The position numbers and the translations under genes are program-made. Below the pieces are notes generated by a model. That model saw only the letters and a program-made list of their open reading frames with translations. It was not told the DNA's origin and did not search any database. A stretch of DNA of 64,000 nucleotides from Mixta mediterraneensis (GTDB lineage: Bacteria > Pseudomonadota > Gammaproteobacteria > Enterobacterales > Enterobacteriaceae). Below, piece by piece: positions 1 to 10,050 of this stretch (position 1 is the stretch's first letter; every line of letters begins with the position of its first letter). Location of the stretch: positions 558,001-622,000 of the forward strand of contig NZ_JACFXY010000001.1 of the NCBI RefSeq assembly GCF_014946725.1, given 5' to 3'.

Positions 1-365
1 CCGCTGCGCGACTGAAAGATGGTCGCGCCATGGTGTACGGCTCAATGGGCGGCGACGGCCAGCCACAAACGCAGGCTGCAATTTTTACTCGTCACGTGAT
101 TCAGGGTTTGCCACTGCAACAAGCCGTAAGTGCACCGCGCTGGCTGTTAGGACGAACGTGGGGGCAATCATCCGACTCGCTCAAGCTGGAGAGCCGCTTT
201 TCTGCCGCCACGCTGGAACGTTTGCGCCAGCTGGGCCATGAGGTAGAACTGCTGCCGGATTTCAGTGAAGCAGTTGGACATGCAGGCGCGATTGTGCGTC
301 ATAACAACGGCATGCTCGAGGGCGCAAGCGATCCACGTAGCAATGGCAGTGCCGCAGGTTTCTAA
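1..365 (+). CDS. hpxW: Oxamate amidohydrolase / gamma-glutamyltransferase-like protein, C-terminal part
   Basis: The gene is cut by the window edge; the open frame runs in from base 3 and ends with TAA at 363-365, leaving about 120 C-terminal residues. The text (GSMGGDGQPQTQAAIFTR, then VSAPRWLLGR and a GAS-DPRSNGSAAGF tail) is the small-subunit end of gamma-glutamyltransferase family Ntn hydrolases. Family knowledge: in Klebsiella HpxW of this family hydrolyses oxamate in purine degradation and sits directly before hpxX, hpxY and hpxZ, exactly as here. The catalytic Thr lies outside the window, so oxamate rather than glutathione as substrate is inferred from the neighbours. Confidence 0.8.
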   Translation, partial: AARLKDGRAMVYGSMGGDGQPQTQAAIFTRHVIQGLPLQQAVSAPRWLLGRTWGQSSDSLKLESRFSAATLERLRQLGHEVELLPDFSEAVGHAGAIVRHNNGMLEGASDPRSNGSAAGF

Positions 366-376
366 CCGGAGGAATA

Positions 377-562
377 ATGAATCAGAATATCGACTGGGCG
401 ATGTATATCGCGCAAATGGCGCAGCTGCTGGAGATTGACCTGGATGAAGCCCGCCGCGCTGCATTACTGACGCAGATGACACGTATTGCCGGCATGGCGA
501 TACCGCTGATGGCGTTGCCGCTTGACGATAGGCTGGAAGTGGCAGGAGTGTACAAAGCGTGA
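377..562 (+). CDS. hpxX: DUF4089 / AtzG-like small subunit
   Basis: A 61-residue acidic protein (pI-lowering DLDEA segment, then hydrophobic MAIPLMALPLDDR). It resembles DUF4089 or AtzG-like proteins, which in the cyanuric acid pathway form the small subunit of the amidase AtzE, much as GatC does for GatA. A strong Shine-Dalgarno GGAGGA at 368-373 lies eight bases before the ATG, and hpxW ends only 11 bases upstream. The stop overlaps the GTG start of hpxY (GTGA), so the two are translationally coupled and probably make a complex. Name taken from the Klebsiella hpx order. Confidence 0.8.
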   Translation: MNQNIDWAMYIAQMAQLLEIDLDEARRAALLTQMTRIAGMAIPLMALPLDDRLEVAGVYKA

Positions 563-1956
563 AACTGAGCGAACTTTCCCTTCGATCGCTGCATCAGGCG
601 GTTCAAAACGGCACTATCAGCGCACGCGAAGTTGCCACCGCAACGCTGCAGGCGATTGAGCAACATAATCCAGCACTCAATGCCTGGACCGAGGTTACCG
701 GTCAACGCATGTTAAAAGAAGCCGGGCTGATTGATAAACAGCGCCAACGCGGAGAAGCGCTGTCCTCGCTGGCGGGCATTCCTTATGCCGTAAAGAATCT
801 GTTTGACGTGGCTGGCCACAGCACCTTAGCGGGTGCCCGCTTGTTTAGCGAGCGCCCTGCCGCCCGGGAAGATGCCTGGGCTGTCAACAGGCTGCGTGAA
901 GCCGGCGCGCTGCTTTCCGGCATGCTGAATATGGATGCCTATGCGTATGGCTTCACGACCGAGAATAGCCATTATGGTGCGACACATAACCCGCACGATT
1001 TATCCCGCGTGGCGGGGGGATCGTCTGGCGGCTCAGCGGCGGCTGTCGCAGCGGGGCTGGTACATTTCTCACTTGGCACTGATACCAACGGATCGATTCG
1101 CGTGCCTGCCTCGCTGTGCGGCATTTTCGGACTGAAACCGACTTTTGGTCGTCTGTCGCGTAGTGGCAGCCACCCGTTTGTTGCCAGCCTGGATCATATC
1201 GGTCCTTTTGCCCGGCGTGTGGAAGATTTGGCGCTGGTATATGACGTATTGCAGGGCTGCGACAGCAACGATGCCTTTCAGGCGAGTCACCCGGTTGCGC
1301 CAACGTTACCCGGCTTAACGCAAGGCGACAGCGGTCTGCGCTGCGGCATATTAGGCGGCTTTTTCTCCACCTGGTGCGATGATGATGCGCGTGTAGCCTT
1401 AGCCATCGCGGCAAATGCCTTACAGACCCGCGAAGAAGTACAGATACCAGAAGCGGAACTGGCCCGCTCGGCGGCCTTTATCATGACCGCATCAGAGGGA
1501 GGAAATCACTATTTGCCTGCGCTGCGCCAGCTACCGGAGCAATTTGAGCCTCATTCCCGTGAGCGTTTGCTGGCTGGCGCGATGATTCCGGCCGTGTGGT
1601 ATGTGCAGGCGCAGCGTTTCCGCCGACATTTCCAGCAGCAGGTTTTGCCGCTATTTGAGCATTTTGACGTGCTGATTGCGCCTGCTACGCCGTGTAGCGC
1701 GATAAAGATTGGTCAGGAAAGTATTCACATTAATGGCCAGGATTTACCTGCCAAAGCCAGCATGGGCATGCTGACGCAACCGATTTCATTCGCTGGCTTG
1801 CCGGTATGCACCGTACCGCTGGCAACCTCCAGCGGATTACCCATTGGCCTGCAGCTGATCGCTGCGCCATTCAAAGAAGAGGCCGCGCTGCGTGCCGCTT
1901 ATGCACTGGAGCAGCAAGGCTTAACGATGCCACAAATGAGCATGGTAGGTGTGTAA
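559..1956 (+). CDS. hpxY: AtzE-family amidase
   Basis: A 465-residue amidase-signature enzyme. The Ser-cisSer-Lys triad is visible: Lys79 in PYAVKN, the Gly/Ser-rich signature GGSSGGS at 153-159, and the nucleophile Ser179 in [10 protein letters not shown]. The start is GTG, overlapping the TGA of hpxX, which argues for coupled synthesis with that small subunit as in AtzG-AtzE. It is the third gene of the hpxWXYZ block. Family members cleave carbon-nitrogen bonds of carboxylated or carbamoylated amides. The exact substrate here is unknown and an oxalurate/oxamate-branch role is inferred from context. No frame damage is seen. Confidence 0.85.
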   Translation: MKLSELSLRSLHQAVQNGTISAREVATATLQAIEQHNPALNAWTEVTGQRMLKEAGLIDKQRQRGEALSSLAGIPYAVKNLFDVAGHSTLAGARLFSERPAAREDAWAVNRLREAGALLSGMLNMDAYAYGFTTENSHYGATHNPHDLSRVAGGSSGGSAAAVAAGLVHFSLGTDTNGSIRVPASLCGIFGLKPTFGRLSRSGSHPFVASLDHIGPFARRVEDLALVYDVLQGCDSNDAFQASHPVAPTLPGLTQGDSGLRCGILGGFFSTWCDDDARVALAIAANALQTREEVQIPEAELARSAAFIMTASEGGNHYLPALRQLPEQFEPHSRERLLAGAMIPAVWYVQAQRFRRHFQQQVLPLFEHFDVLIAPATPCSAIKIGQESIHINGQDLPAKASMGMLTQPISFAGLPVCTVPLATSSGLPIGLQLIAAPFKEEAALRAAYALEQQGLTMPQMSMVGV

Positions 1957-2339
1957 TGAAAGCAGAACATATTGATCGCCCGATGATCGTCGCTGAAGTT
2001 ACTGACGCTTTTTACCGTTATGAGCAGGCATTAATCAGTAACGATATTGCCGTGCTGGATGCGTTGTTTTGGCATGATGAACGTACTGTACGACTGGGTG
2101 CCGGTGAGAACCTTTACGGCATTGATGAAATCCGCGCTTTCCGGGCTGCGCGCTCCTCTGCTGGTCTGGATCGTACCCTGCGAAATACCGTGATCACCAC
2201 CTTTGGTGAGGATTATGCGGTATGTAGCACCGAATTCACGCGCGAAGGCAGCGAGAAAACGGGGCGTCAGCAGCAAACCTGGGTGAAGTTACCATGCGGC
2301 TGGCGCATCGTGGCAGCCCAGGTGAGCATTATGACTTAA
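1956..2339 (+). CDS. hpxZ: AtzH-like / DUF3225 protein, NTF2 fold
   Basis: A 127-residue protein whose ATG shares one base with the stop of hpxY (TAATG). It resembles AtzH-like (DUF3225) members of the NTF2/SnoaL superfamily: N-terminal helices, then VLDALFWHDERTVRLGAGENLYG, then a strand ending QQTWVKLPCGWRIVAAQVS. Proteins of this type accompany AtzE/HpxY amidases; a catalytic role is not established to my knowledge. It is the last gene of the forward hpx operon. An inverted-repeat element begins four bases after its stop. Confidence 0.8.
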   Translation: MKAEHIDRPMIVAEVTDAFYRYEQALISNDIAVLDALFWHDERTVRLGAGENLYGIDEIRAFRAARSSAGLDRTLRNTVITTFGEDYAVCSTEFTREGSEKTGRQQQTWVKLPCGWRIVAAQVSIMT

Positions 2340-2343
2340 TGGT

Positions 2344-2636
2344 TTGTCCTGCGAACGGCTAAGGCCAGGATCAAAAGCATTTCATTCAGCCTGAAGTCCG
2401 ACGGAGCAAGGCCAGCAGTCGCCCCGGCCCTGCTCCTGGCTGCGCATTTGCCCGCTTCGCGGACACCTTCATCAGGTAAGCAACTGGCGCGAGGGGACCA
2501 CGTAGCGGCAATGATGCCGACAATGCGCGGGTGCGCCGGGGAGGGACGACGCCTCGCCTGGGGCGGTCGGACATCAGGCCGAACGAAACGCCCCTGGCCT
2601 TGAAATGGGGCCTGGCCTTAGCCGTTTGCAAGACAA
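2344..2636. repeat. MITE-like element with 26-bp terminal inverted repeats
   Basis: The two ends, 2344-2369 and 2611-2636, are inverted copies of each other with two mismatches and share the core AACGGCTAAGGCCAGG. Inside, the segment is GC-rich and has further short inverted repeats (GGAGCAAGGCC near 2404 against GGCCCTGCTCC near 2431). The only open frames in it are low-complexity and Arg/Pro-rich, and I do not regard them as genes. It fills the gap between the convergent hpxZ and hpxB genes. No clear target duplication is seen. I recall similar GC-rich small-ORF sequence being dispersed in Erwinia/Pantoea genomes, but could not check this. Confidence 0.6.
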
Positions 2637-2661
2637 CGCCCCAGGCGGCCAGCCTGCGCCA

Positions 2662-3621
2662 TCATACCTCTGGCGCGGGATGCTTTTTAATCCAGTGTTC
2701 AGCAATTTGCTGGCGGGTACAGACCCACACTTTCTCATGCTGCTGAATGTGGTCGAGGAAATTTTGCAAGGCGCGAAACTTGCCCGGACGCCCCAGCAAG
2801 CGACAGTGCATGCCAACTGACATCATCTTCGGCGCGGTTTCTCCCTCTTCATACAACACGTCAAAGGTGTCGCGAAGATAGGTAAAGAATTGTTCGGCGG
2901 TATTAAAGCCCTGCGGTGAAGCAAAGCGCATATCGTTACATTCCAGCGTGTAAGGAATGATCAGATGCGGTTTCACCGTGCCATCCTGACAGGTAACCTG
3001 TGTCCAGAATGGCAAATCATCACCGTAATTATCGCTGTCGTAAGTAAACCCGCCCTGCTCCACCACTAAGCGGCGAGTATTTGGACTATCGCGGCCAGTA
3101 TACCAACCGGTTGGGGCTTTACCGAACAGATCGACCAACACGTCAACGGCCTGCTGCATATGCTCGCGTTCGGTCTTTGCATCCATGCCCTGATAATGGA
3201 TCCAGCGCCAGCCGTGACTCACCACATCGTAACGCGCATTTTTGATGGCCTCGACAATGTCAGGATGCCGCGCCAGCGCCATCGCCACCCCAAAAATAGT
3301 CAGTGGCAAACCACGCTTTTGAAATTCATTATGGATACGCCAGAAACCGGCACGCGAGCCATATTCATACAGCGAATCCATCGACATGTGGCGATCGGGA
3401 TAACTGGCCGCGCCAATGATATCGGAAAGAAATTGCTCTGAACCCGCATCGCCGTGCAATACGTTGTTCTCTGCACCTTCTTCGTAATTCAGTACAAACT
3501 GCACCGCCACGCGCGCTTTTTTCGGCCAGGCGGCATCTGGCGGATTCGCGCCGTAACCCACCATGTCACGCGGATAATTTTTGTTAAAGCTGTACTCTTT
3601 TTTCTCTACACCTTCACTCAT
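2662..3621 (-). CDS. hpxB: Allantoinase, PuuE / polysaccharide deacetylase type
   Basis: A 319-residue protein of the metal-independent PuuE allantoinase family, which opens the hydantoin ring of allantoin to allantoate. Characteristic segments are FVLNYEEGAE (42-51), SHGWRWIHYQ (135-144), GWYTGRDSPNTRRL (172-185) and YDSDNYGDDLPFW (194-206). The length is normal and no frame damage is seen. It is the third gene of an hpxS-hpxA-hpxB operon, 33 bases after hpxA. Both genes before it are broken, so its expression and substrate supply are doubtful although its frame is intact. Confidence 0.88.
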   Translation of the reverse strand: MSEGVEKKEYSFNKNYPRDMVGYGANPPDAAWPKKARVAVQFVLNYEEGAENNVLHGDAGSEQFLSDIIGAASYPDRHMSMDSLYEYGSRAGFWRIHNEFQKRGLPLTIFGVAMALARHPDIVEAIKNARYDVVSHGWRWIHYQGMDAKTEREHMQQAVDVLVDLFGKAPTGWYTGRDSPNTRRLVVEQGGFTYDSDNYGDDLPFWTQVTCQDGTVKPHLIIPYTLECNDMRFASPQGFNTAEQFFTYLRDTFDVLYEEGETAPKMMSVGMHCRLLGRPGKFRALQNFLDHIQQHEKVWVCTRQQIAEHWIKKHPAPEV

Positions 3622-3654
3622 GCTCGCTTCCCGTTGTAAGAGTGCAACACCCCG

Positions 3655-4386
3655 TTAGTTTAGGTGCTGAAATGCACCGGAGAGAGGTTTCTGCAAAGGA
3701 TAAGCCAGATCGCCCTGCTTGCTAGTACCAAAGCCCAGCGCCACCAGCGACTCAACCATTTTTACAGCCGCGCTGACGCCATCAATGACCGGCATGTCTA
3801 GCTCCTGGGTTAACGAAGCCGCTAAGGTTGCCATACCGCCGCAGCCTAAAACTATCGCCCCACTGCCATCTTCGCGCTTCGCCTGGAGGCAGCGTTCGCG
3901 CACTTTTTCCTGCGCCAGACCGCTGCCATCTTCCAGTGCCAGCACAGGCAGATCGATGGCGTGTAACGCGGCGCAATGCTGGGTAAAGCCATATTGCTGT
4001 AACAGATGACGCGCAATCACTGATATATGCGGTAATGTCGTGACGATGGAAAAACGCGTCGCCACCAGCGTGGCGGTGTGCATCGCCGCCTCAGCAATGC
4101 CTATCACCGGGCCGCTTGCCAGCTCGCGTGCCGCCAGCAGGCCGGGATCGCCAAAGCAGGCAATCACATGGCCGCTAACGCCCTGCGCTTTGCCCAGTCT
4201 GACCTGTTTCAGCACCCCAATCGCCGCAATCGCTTCATCAAAATGCCCTTCAATTGATGGCACACCTTACGAAGGCGATACCGCCAGAATTTCAGGGCCG
4301 GGCGCGGCTACTGCGCGTGCCGCCTGACCGATGGTGTCTGTCATTGCCAGGCTGGTGTTGGGGTTAATCACCTGGAGCAGGTTCAT
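3655..4386 (-). pseudogene. hpxA: Allantoin racemase (Asp/Glu/hydantoin racemase family), nonsense mutation
   Basis: Reading from the ATG at 4386-4384 gives a normal racemase N-terminus (MNLLQVINPNTS...). Codon 40 is TAA (4269-4267) where the family has Tyr in the motif SPSYG-xSIEG; the frame then continues without other damage to the TAA at 3657-3655, 243 codons in all. Both catalytic cysteines are still encoded (Cys77 in ACFGDPG and Cys182 in LGCGG). The start codon overlaps the hpxS stop (ATGA). A GTG at codon 42 could restart translation, but the product would lack the first beta strand, so loss of function is likely. Confidence 0.85.
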
Positions 4387-4528
4387 GATGCCGCTCCTTT
4401 ATGACCGGAAAATAAACGTGAGAAGTCCGGCAAGGCTTCGCCGCTACGCTCGAAGTGCAGGCTGGAAACGATGTGATCAAAATGTTGTTGCAGCGCCCCG
4501 GACAGCGGCTCTGCTTGCTGAGTACGCA
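4383..4528 (-). pseudogene. hpxS: GntR-family regulator HpxS, 3' fragment beyond the IS insertion
   Basis: This stretch encodes the C-terminus of the FCD ligand-binding domain (LRTQQAEPLSGALQQHFDHI, then SSLHF), ending in TGA at 4385-4383, which overlaps the hpxA start. It joins in frame to the fragment beyond the insertion sequence: removing the element and one target-site copy gives a continuous LLQLLRTQQ reading. It is now separated from its start by almost 2 kb. Confidence 0.85.
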
Positions 4529-4534
4529 GTAATT
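4529..4534. repeat. Target-site duplication, left copy (GTAATT)
   Basis: The six bases GTAATT directly precede the IS end TGTCAATACC and recur at 6496-6501 directly after the other end. They lie in the hpxS coding sequence. Confidence 0.85.
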
Positions 4535-4596
4535 TGTCAATACCGATCGAATTCTGACCCACCCTGCCAAAGTAAAACTGACCCACCCCCTTTGAA

Positions 4597-6410
<1,814 letters not shown>

Positions 6411-6495
6411 TGGCAGTGCCTTAAAACTGCCATTTTTACCCTAGGTGGGTCAGATTTACATCGGCAGGTGGGCCAGTTTTACATCGGTAGCGACA

Positions 6496-6501
6496 GTAAT
6501 T
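6496..6501. repeat. Target-site duplication, right copy (GTAATT)
   Basis: Second copy of GTAATT, directly after the IS end GCGACA. Removing 4535-6501 restores the hpxS frame at this point. Confidence 0.85.
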
Positions 6502-7070
6502 GCAGCAGACGATCGTGATCGTCACAGCGGCATCCGTGCTGCCACGGTGCGCCATAGGCGGCGATCACCAATGAAGATCGCTGAGTCAGACGCGTCACCA
6601 TTTCGGTTAACACCTGATTACCTGAGATTGCCTGCAACTGAATATGGAAAGCAGCAGAAATACGGATCGCAGCGGCACCGTCACGATCTGAATGCGCCTG
6701 CTTTTCCTGCTCCAGTAAATTTGCCAGCGCGACCAGATGAGGAGGTTGTAAATGTTCCAGCACCGCCGGTAAGTTGGCGCGCTCCATCAGGCTGCGAGTG
6801 CGGAAAATATCACGCGCCTCATCAACGTCCGGCGTCGTGACATGTGCACCGCGTTTGGGCGTTAAGGTAATCATCTGCACTGTAGCGAGGCGTTGTAGCA
6901 CTTTGCGAGCCGGTGCGGCTGACGCCAAAGACGTCTGACAGTGCTTCTTCTGGCAATTTGCTGCCAGGCGGCAACTGATGTTCAACGATAGCGTTCATTA
7001 ACGCCTGATAGATAACTTCATCTTTATCATGCCGATCAGCGGCCGTTCTCTGGCCTGTTTCGCTCTTCAT
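6496..7070 (-). pseudogene. hpxS: GntR/FCD-family regulator HpxS, 5' fragment with frameshift
   Basis: The start is the ATG at 7070-7068 after GGAGCAGGTA; a longer upstream frame has no such site. Residues 1-50 encode a winged helix-turn-helix ([20 protein letters not shown], then FGVSR). After GVSRT the frame breaks near 6908-6917: four bases stand where the family motif needs six, and [15 protein letters not shown] continues in another frame. The FCD ligand domain follows until the IS21 element cuts the gene at 6496. In Klebsiella HpxS regulates the allantoin genes; here it is doubly inactivated. Confidence 0.85.
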
Positions 7071-7104
7071 TACCTGCTCCGGTAAGGCTCTGTGTGCAAC
7101 GTAT

Positions 7105-7135
7105 CGTATACGTGAAAGACAATTTTTGTATACAA
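7105..7135. promoter_or_regulatory. Likely HpxS (GntR-type) operators between hpxS and hpxC
   Basis: Two palindromes centred on GTATAC lie in the divergent promoter region: CGTATACG at 7105-7112 and TTGTATACAA at 7126-7135. GntR/FCD regulators typically bind GT-N-TA-N-AC palindromes, so these are good candidates for control of both hpxSAB and hpxC. The regulator gene itself is now broken. Confidence 0.6.
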
Positions 7136-7146
7136 GAAAGAAAATA

Positions 7147-7162
7147 TGGCCTGAATCCTGCA
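7147..7162 (+). promoter_or_regulatory. Candidate sigma-54 promoter for hpxC
   Basis: TGGC-CTGAATCC-TGCA has the GG-N10-GC spacing of sigma-54 promoters and points towards hpxC, 54 bases before its ATG. Nitrogen control would fit a purine-nitrogen permease. The match covers only the -24/-12 core, and I saw no clear NtrC site upstream. Confidence 0.4.
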
Positions 7163-7216
7163 ATACCGTTTCACGCCGTAATTAATTGTTATCGTGTTAA
7201 CAGAGGAGCAGGTTTC

Positions 7217-8482
7217 ATGCCAAAACATTCAACGGTGGCCAGCAGGGCCTCTGAAGCTCAGTCAGATGGCGGGCGTACCCTATGCGGTAATTTGCCGTCA
7301 GGCGTTTGGGGTTTTCGGTGCCAACATTCCGGCTGTTATTCGTAGTCTGATCGCCTTTGCCTGGTACGGTATTCAGACTTATTTAGCGGCCAACGCATTG
7401 ATGCTGGTGCTGTTGAAATTTTTCCCTGGGCTGGCATCTATGACGCAGTCTGACTGGCTGGGTTTATCGCAACCTGGCTGGTGCTGCTTCAGCGTAATGT
7501 GGCTGTTACAGGCGTTGGTGTTCTGGCATGGCATGAGCGCTATCAAACGCTTTATCGATGTGGCGGGTCCCGCAGTCTATGTGGTCATGGTGGCATTAGC
7601 AGGTTGGATTGTATACAAAACCGGTTTTGATGGGATTTCTTTCACGCTTGCCAGCAAGCAACTTTCTGTAGGCGAGCAAAGCTGGCAGATGATTACCGCT
7701 ACCGCACTGGTTATGTCCTATTTCTCCGGTCCGCGGCTTAACTTTGACGATTTCTCGCGTTACGGCAAAAGCATGGGTGAATTCGTCGCGGCAACCGCTG
7801 GGGCCTCCCCTTCAATTTCCTGCTGTTTTCCATTGTCACGGTTGTTATCGTTTCCGGCACGCAATCGCTGTTCGGCAAAATGATGACCGATCCGATTGAA
7901 ACCGTCAGTATGGTGGGCAATGATTTGGCGGTAGCGATTGGTCTGCTGACGATGATTACCGCAACTATTGGCATCAATATCGTCGCCAATTTTGTGTCGC
8001 CAGCTTTTGATTTTTCTAACTGTTCGCCACAAAAGATTAGTTTTCGCACCGGTGGGCTGATTGCGGCGGTCGGTTCCGTCTTGCTGACGCCATGGAACCT
8101 GTTTCAGCCACCCGAACTGATTCACTACACGCTGGATGTGCTGGGCTCCTTTATTGGAGCGCTATTTGGCATCCTGCTGGCAGACTTCTATTTGATTAAA
8201 CGCAGCCGTATTTTTGTTGATGATCTGTTCGACAATACGCCAAAAAGCCGTTACTGGTATCGCGGTGGCTTTAACCCGAAAGCCATTGCTGCCCTGCTAC
8301 CATCGGTAGGAATTTGTCTGGTGATTAGCTTTATTCCTTCATTGCATGAAGTGGCGAACTTTAGTTGGTTTATCGGTGCGGCATTGGGTGCTGGCTGCTA
8401 CCGCTATCTGGCGCGTGCTGACATGGAATCGGCGGATAGCGCGGCAGATTTTCGTGGCAGTGTGGCGATGCAAAAGAAGTGA
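7217..8482 (+). pseudogene. hpxC: Allantoin permease HpxC (NCS1 family), internal deletion and frameshift
   Basis: The ATG at 7217 gives a short N-terminus (MPKHSTVASRASE). The sequence then jumps, in another frame, to SQMAGVPYAVICRQAFGVFG, a segment normally about 80-100 residues into NCS1 transporters, so several dozen codons including the first membrane spans are missing near 7240-7260. A second lesion, one missing base near 7788, breaks the frame between GKSMGEFV and RGNRWGLPFNFLLF; the rest reads to TGA at 8482. What remains is about ten hydrophobic segments of an NCS1 nucleobase/allantoin permease. Name inferred from family and position divergent from hpxS. Confidence 0.85.
7609..7618. 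promoter_or_regulatory. Third TTGTATACAA palindrome, inside hpxC
   Basis: It is the same ten bases as the palindrome at 7126-7135, but within the coding part of hpxC. It could be an auxiliary operator or a chance result of encoding IVYK. Confidence 0.3.
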
Positions 8483-8546
8483 AATAATAGCGGGGATAAC
8501 GGTAATTCGCTGATTTTCCCGCGCTCGTGCTGAGGCTTCATAGAGC

Positions 8547-8575
8547 AAAAAGCCGATTCATTTCTGAATCGGCTT
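8547..8575 (-). terminator. Intrinsic terminator after tRNA-Asp
   Basis: The stem AGCCGATTCA/TGAATCGGCT with a four-base loop is followed on the minus strand by a T run. It directly follows the tRNA gene. Confidence 0.85.
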
Positions 8576-8586
8576 CTCCAAATAGT

Positions 8587-8663
8587 TGGCGGTGCGGACG
8601 GGACTCGAACCCGCGACCCCCGGCGTGACAGGCCGGTATTCTAACCGACTGAACTACCGCACC
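8587..8663 (-). tRNA. aspV: tRNA-Asp (GTC)
   Basis: A 77-nt gene including the encoded CCA. Acceptor GGTGCGG pairs with CCGCACC, the anticodon loop is CTGTCAC (GTC), the T arm is CGGGTTCGAGTCCCG, and the discriminator is G73. It stands alone beside dnaQ, like aspV of E. coli. It differs from the second tRNA-Asp at 15603-15679 by paired changes in the acceptor and anticodon stems. Confidence 0.97.
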
Positions 8664-8693
8664 GCGCTGTATTCCCCGTCGGGAACGAGGCGA

Positions 8694-8722
8694 ATATTAA
8701 TAGTAGCGAAAACCGTCGTCAA
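8694..8722 (-). promoter_or_regulatory. Sigma-70 promoter of tRNA-Asp
   Basis: TTGACG and TAATAT are separated by 17 bases on the minus strand and followed by a GC-rich discriminator (TCGCCTCG), typical of stable-RNA promoters under stringent control. Confidence 0.8.
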
Positions 8723-8797
8723 CGCTTTTTCTGTTGCAGATAATCGTTTGCTGTTTTTTTCATCTTGACGCTGTTTTTGCCAGCAAAATCACCCTGT

Positions 8798-9529
8798 TCA
8801 GCCGCGCCACAGGCAGCTTCCCCCCTTTTTCATGACCAGATCGAGGCGGGATTCATGTGCAGCAATTTCTTCATCGCTGGCGGAGACCACACGCAGCGCC
8901 GACGCCGGACGCACTATACGCTGGATACCATCGCCCTCATTTTGTTGCGACCTATCGCCTTCCATCGAAAAAGTTAATGATGTCTGGCCGCCCGTCATGG
9001 TCAGAAAAACTTCGGCCAGGATCTCAGCATCAAGTAATGCGCCGTGCAGGGTACGTTTGCTGTTATCAATTTCATAGCGCGAACACAGCGCATCAAGGCT
9101 GTTGCGCTTGCCAGGAAACATGCGGCGCGCCATCGCCAGGCTGTCGGTGATTTGACAAAACGTTTCCGTTTTATCAATTCCGCGCTGAAGTTTGCCGAAC
9201 TCACAATCCATAAAGCCTATATCAAACGGCGCGTTATGAATGACTAACTCGGCACCACGGATGTAAGCCAAAAACTCATCCGCAATGTCACTAAACGTGG
9301 GTTTATCAGCCAGAAACTCATCAGCAATCCCATGTACGCCAAAAGCTTCAGGGTCTACCAGCCGATCGGGTTTCAGGTACATATGGAAATTATTCCCCGT
9401 CAGGCGACGGTTGATTACCTCCACCGCACCAATTTCGATGATGCGATGCCCTTCATAGTGAACCCCGATCATGTTCATGCCGGTGGTTTCAGTATCGAGT
9501 ACGATTTGGCGATTATTTGCAGTGCTCAT
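8798..9529 (-). CDS. dnaQ: DNA polymerase III epsilon subunit (3'-5' exonuclease)
   Basis: 243 residues, the same length as E. coli DnaQ. It is the proofreading exonuclease of the replicative polymerase. DEDDh motifs are visible: Exo I LDTETTG with Asp12 and Glu14, Exo II HNAPFDIGFMD, and Exo III HGALLDAE. The C-terminal tail that binds the alpha subunit DnaE (also in this window) is present. It is divergent from rnhA across 53 bases, the arrangement known from E. coli, where the promoters overlap. Confidence 0.97.
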   Translation of the reverse strand: MSTANNRQIVLDTETTGMNMIGVHYEGHRIIEIGAVEVINRRLTGNNFHMYLKPDRLVDPEAFGVHGIADEFLADKPTFSDIADEFLAYIRGAELVIHNAPFDIGFMDCEFGKLQRGIDKTETFCQITDSLAMARRMFPGKRNSLDALCSRYEIDNSKRTLHGALLDAEILAEVFLTMTGGQTSLTFSMEGDRSQQNEGDGIQRIVRPASALRVVSASDEEIAAHESRLDLVMKKGGSCLWRG

Positions 9530-9582
9530 AGAACCCGTTTTATGTCAGACTTGGCGTTTTTTCAGAAGGAAGTCTACCAGAG

Positions 9583-10050
9583 ATGCGCAAACAGGTAGAA
9601 ATATTCACCGATGGATCTTGCCTTGGTAATCCTGGCCCTGGCGGCTACGGTGCCATTTTACGTTACGGTCAGCATGAGAAAACCTTCAGCGCCGGGTATC
9701 GTTTAACCACCAATAATCGTATGGAGCTGATGGCGGCCATTGTTTCGCTGGAAGCGCTTACTCAACCCTGCGATGTGGTGCTGAGCACGGATAGTCAATA
9801 CGTACGCCAGGGCATTACCCGCTGGATCCATAACTGGAAAAAGCGCGGCTGGAAAACGGCGGACAAAAAGCTCGTGAAGAATGTCGATCTCTGGAAACGA
9901 CTTGATACGGCGCTGAGTACACACAAAATTGAGTGGGAATGGGTGAAAGGTCACGCCGGTCATTCCGAGAATGAACGCTGCGATGAGCTGGCGCGCAGCG
10001 CGGCGGGCAATCCTGCTTTCGACGATATCGGTTATCAGCCGGGTTCCTGA
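9583..10050 (+). CDS. rnhA: Ribonuclease HI
   Basis: 155 residues, as in E. coli. It removes RNA from RNA-DNA hybrids. The carboxylate residues are in place: Asp10 ([14 protein letters not shown]), Glu48 (NNRMELMAA), Asp70 (STDSQYV), and Asp134 near the [10 protein letters not shown] segment. The last 16 bases overlap the convergent yafS gene. Confidence 0.97.
   Translation: MRKQVEIFTDGSCLGNPGPGGYGAILRYGQHEKTFSAGYRLTTNNRMELMAAIVSLEALTQPCDVVLSTDSQYVRQGITRWIHNWKKRGWKTADKKLVKNVDLWKRLDTALSTHKIEWEWVKGHAGHSENERCDELARSAAGNPAFDDIGYQPGS

Noticed and set aside
2386..2820. Arg/Pro-rich short frames in the inverted-repeat element and hpxB end
   Set aside because: Low complexity, overlapping in several frames, no ribosome-binding site; better explained by GC-rich repeat sequence.
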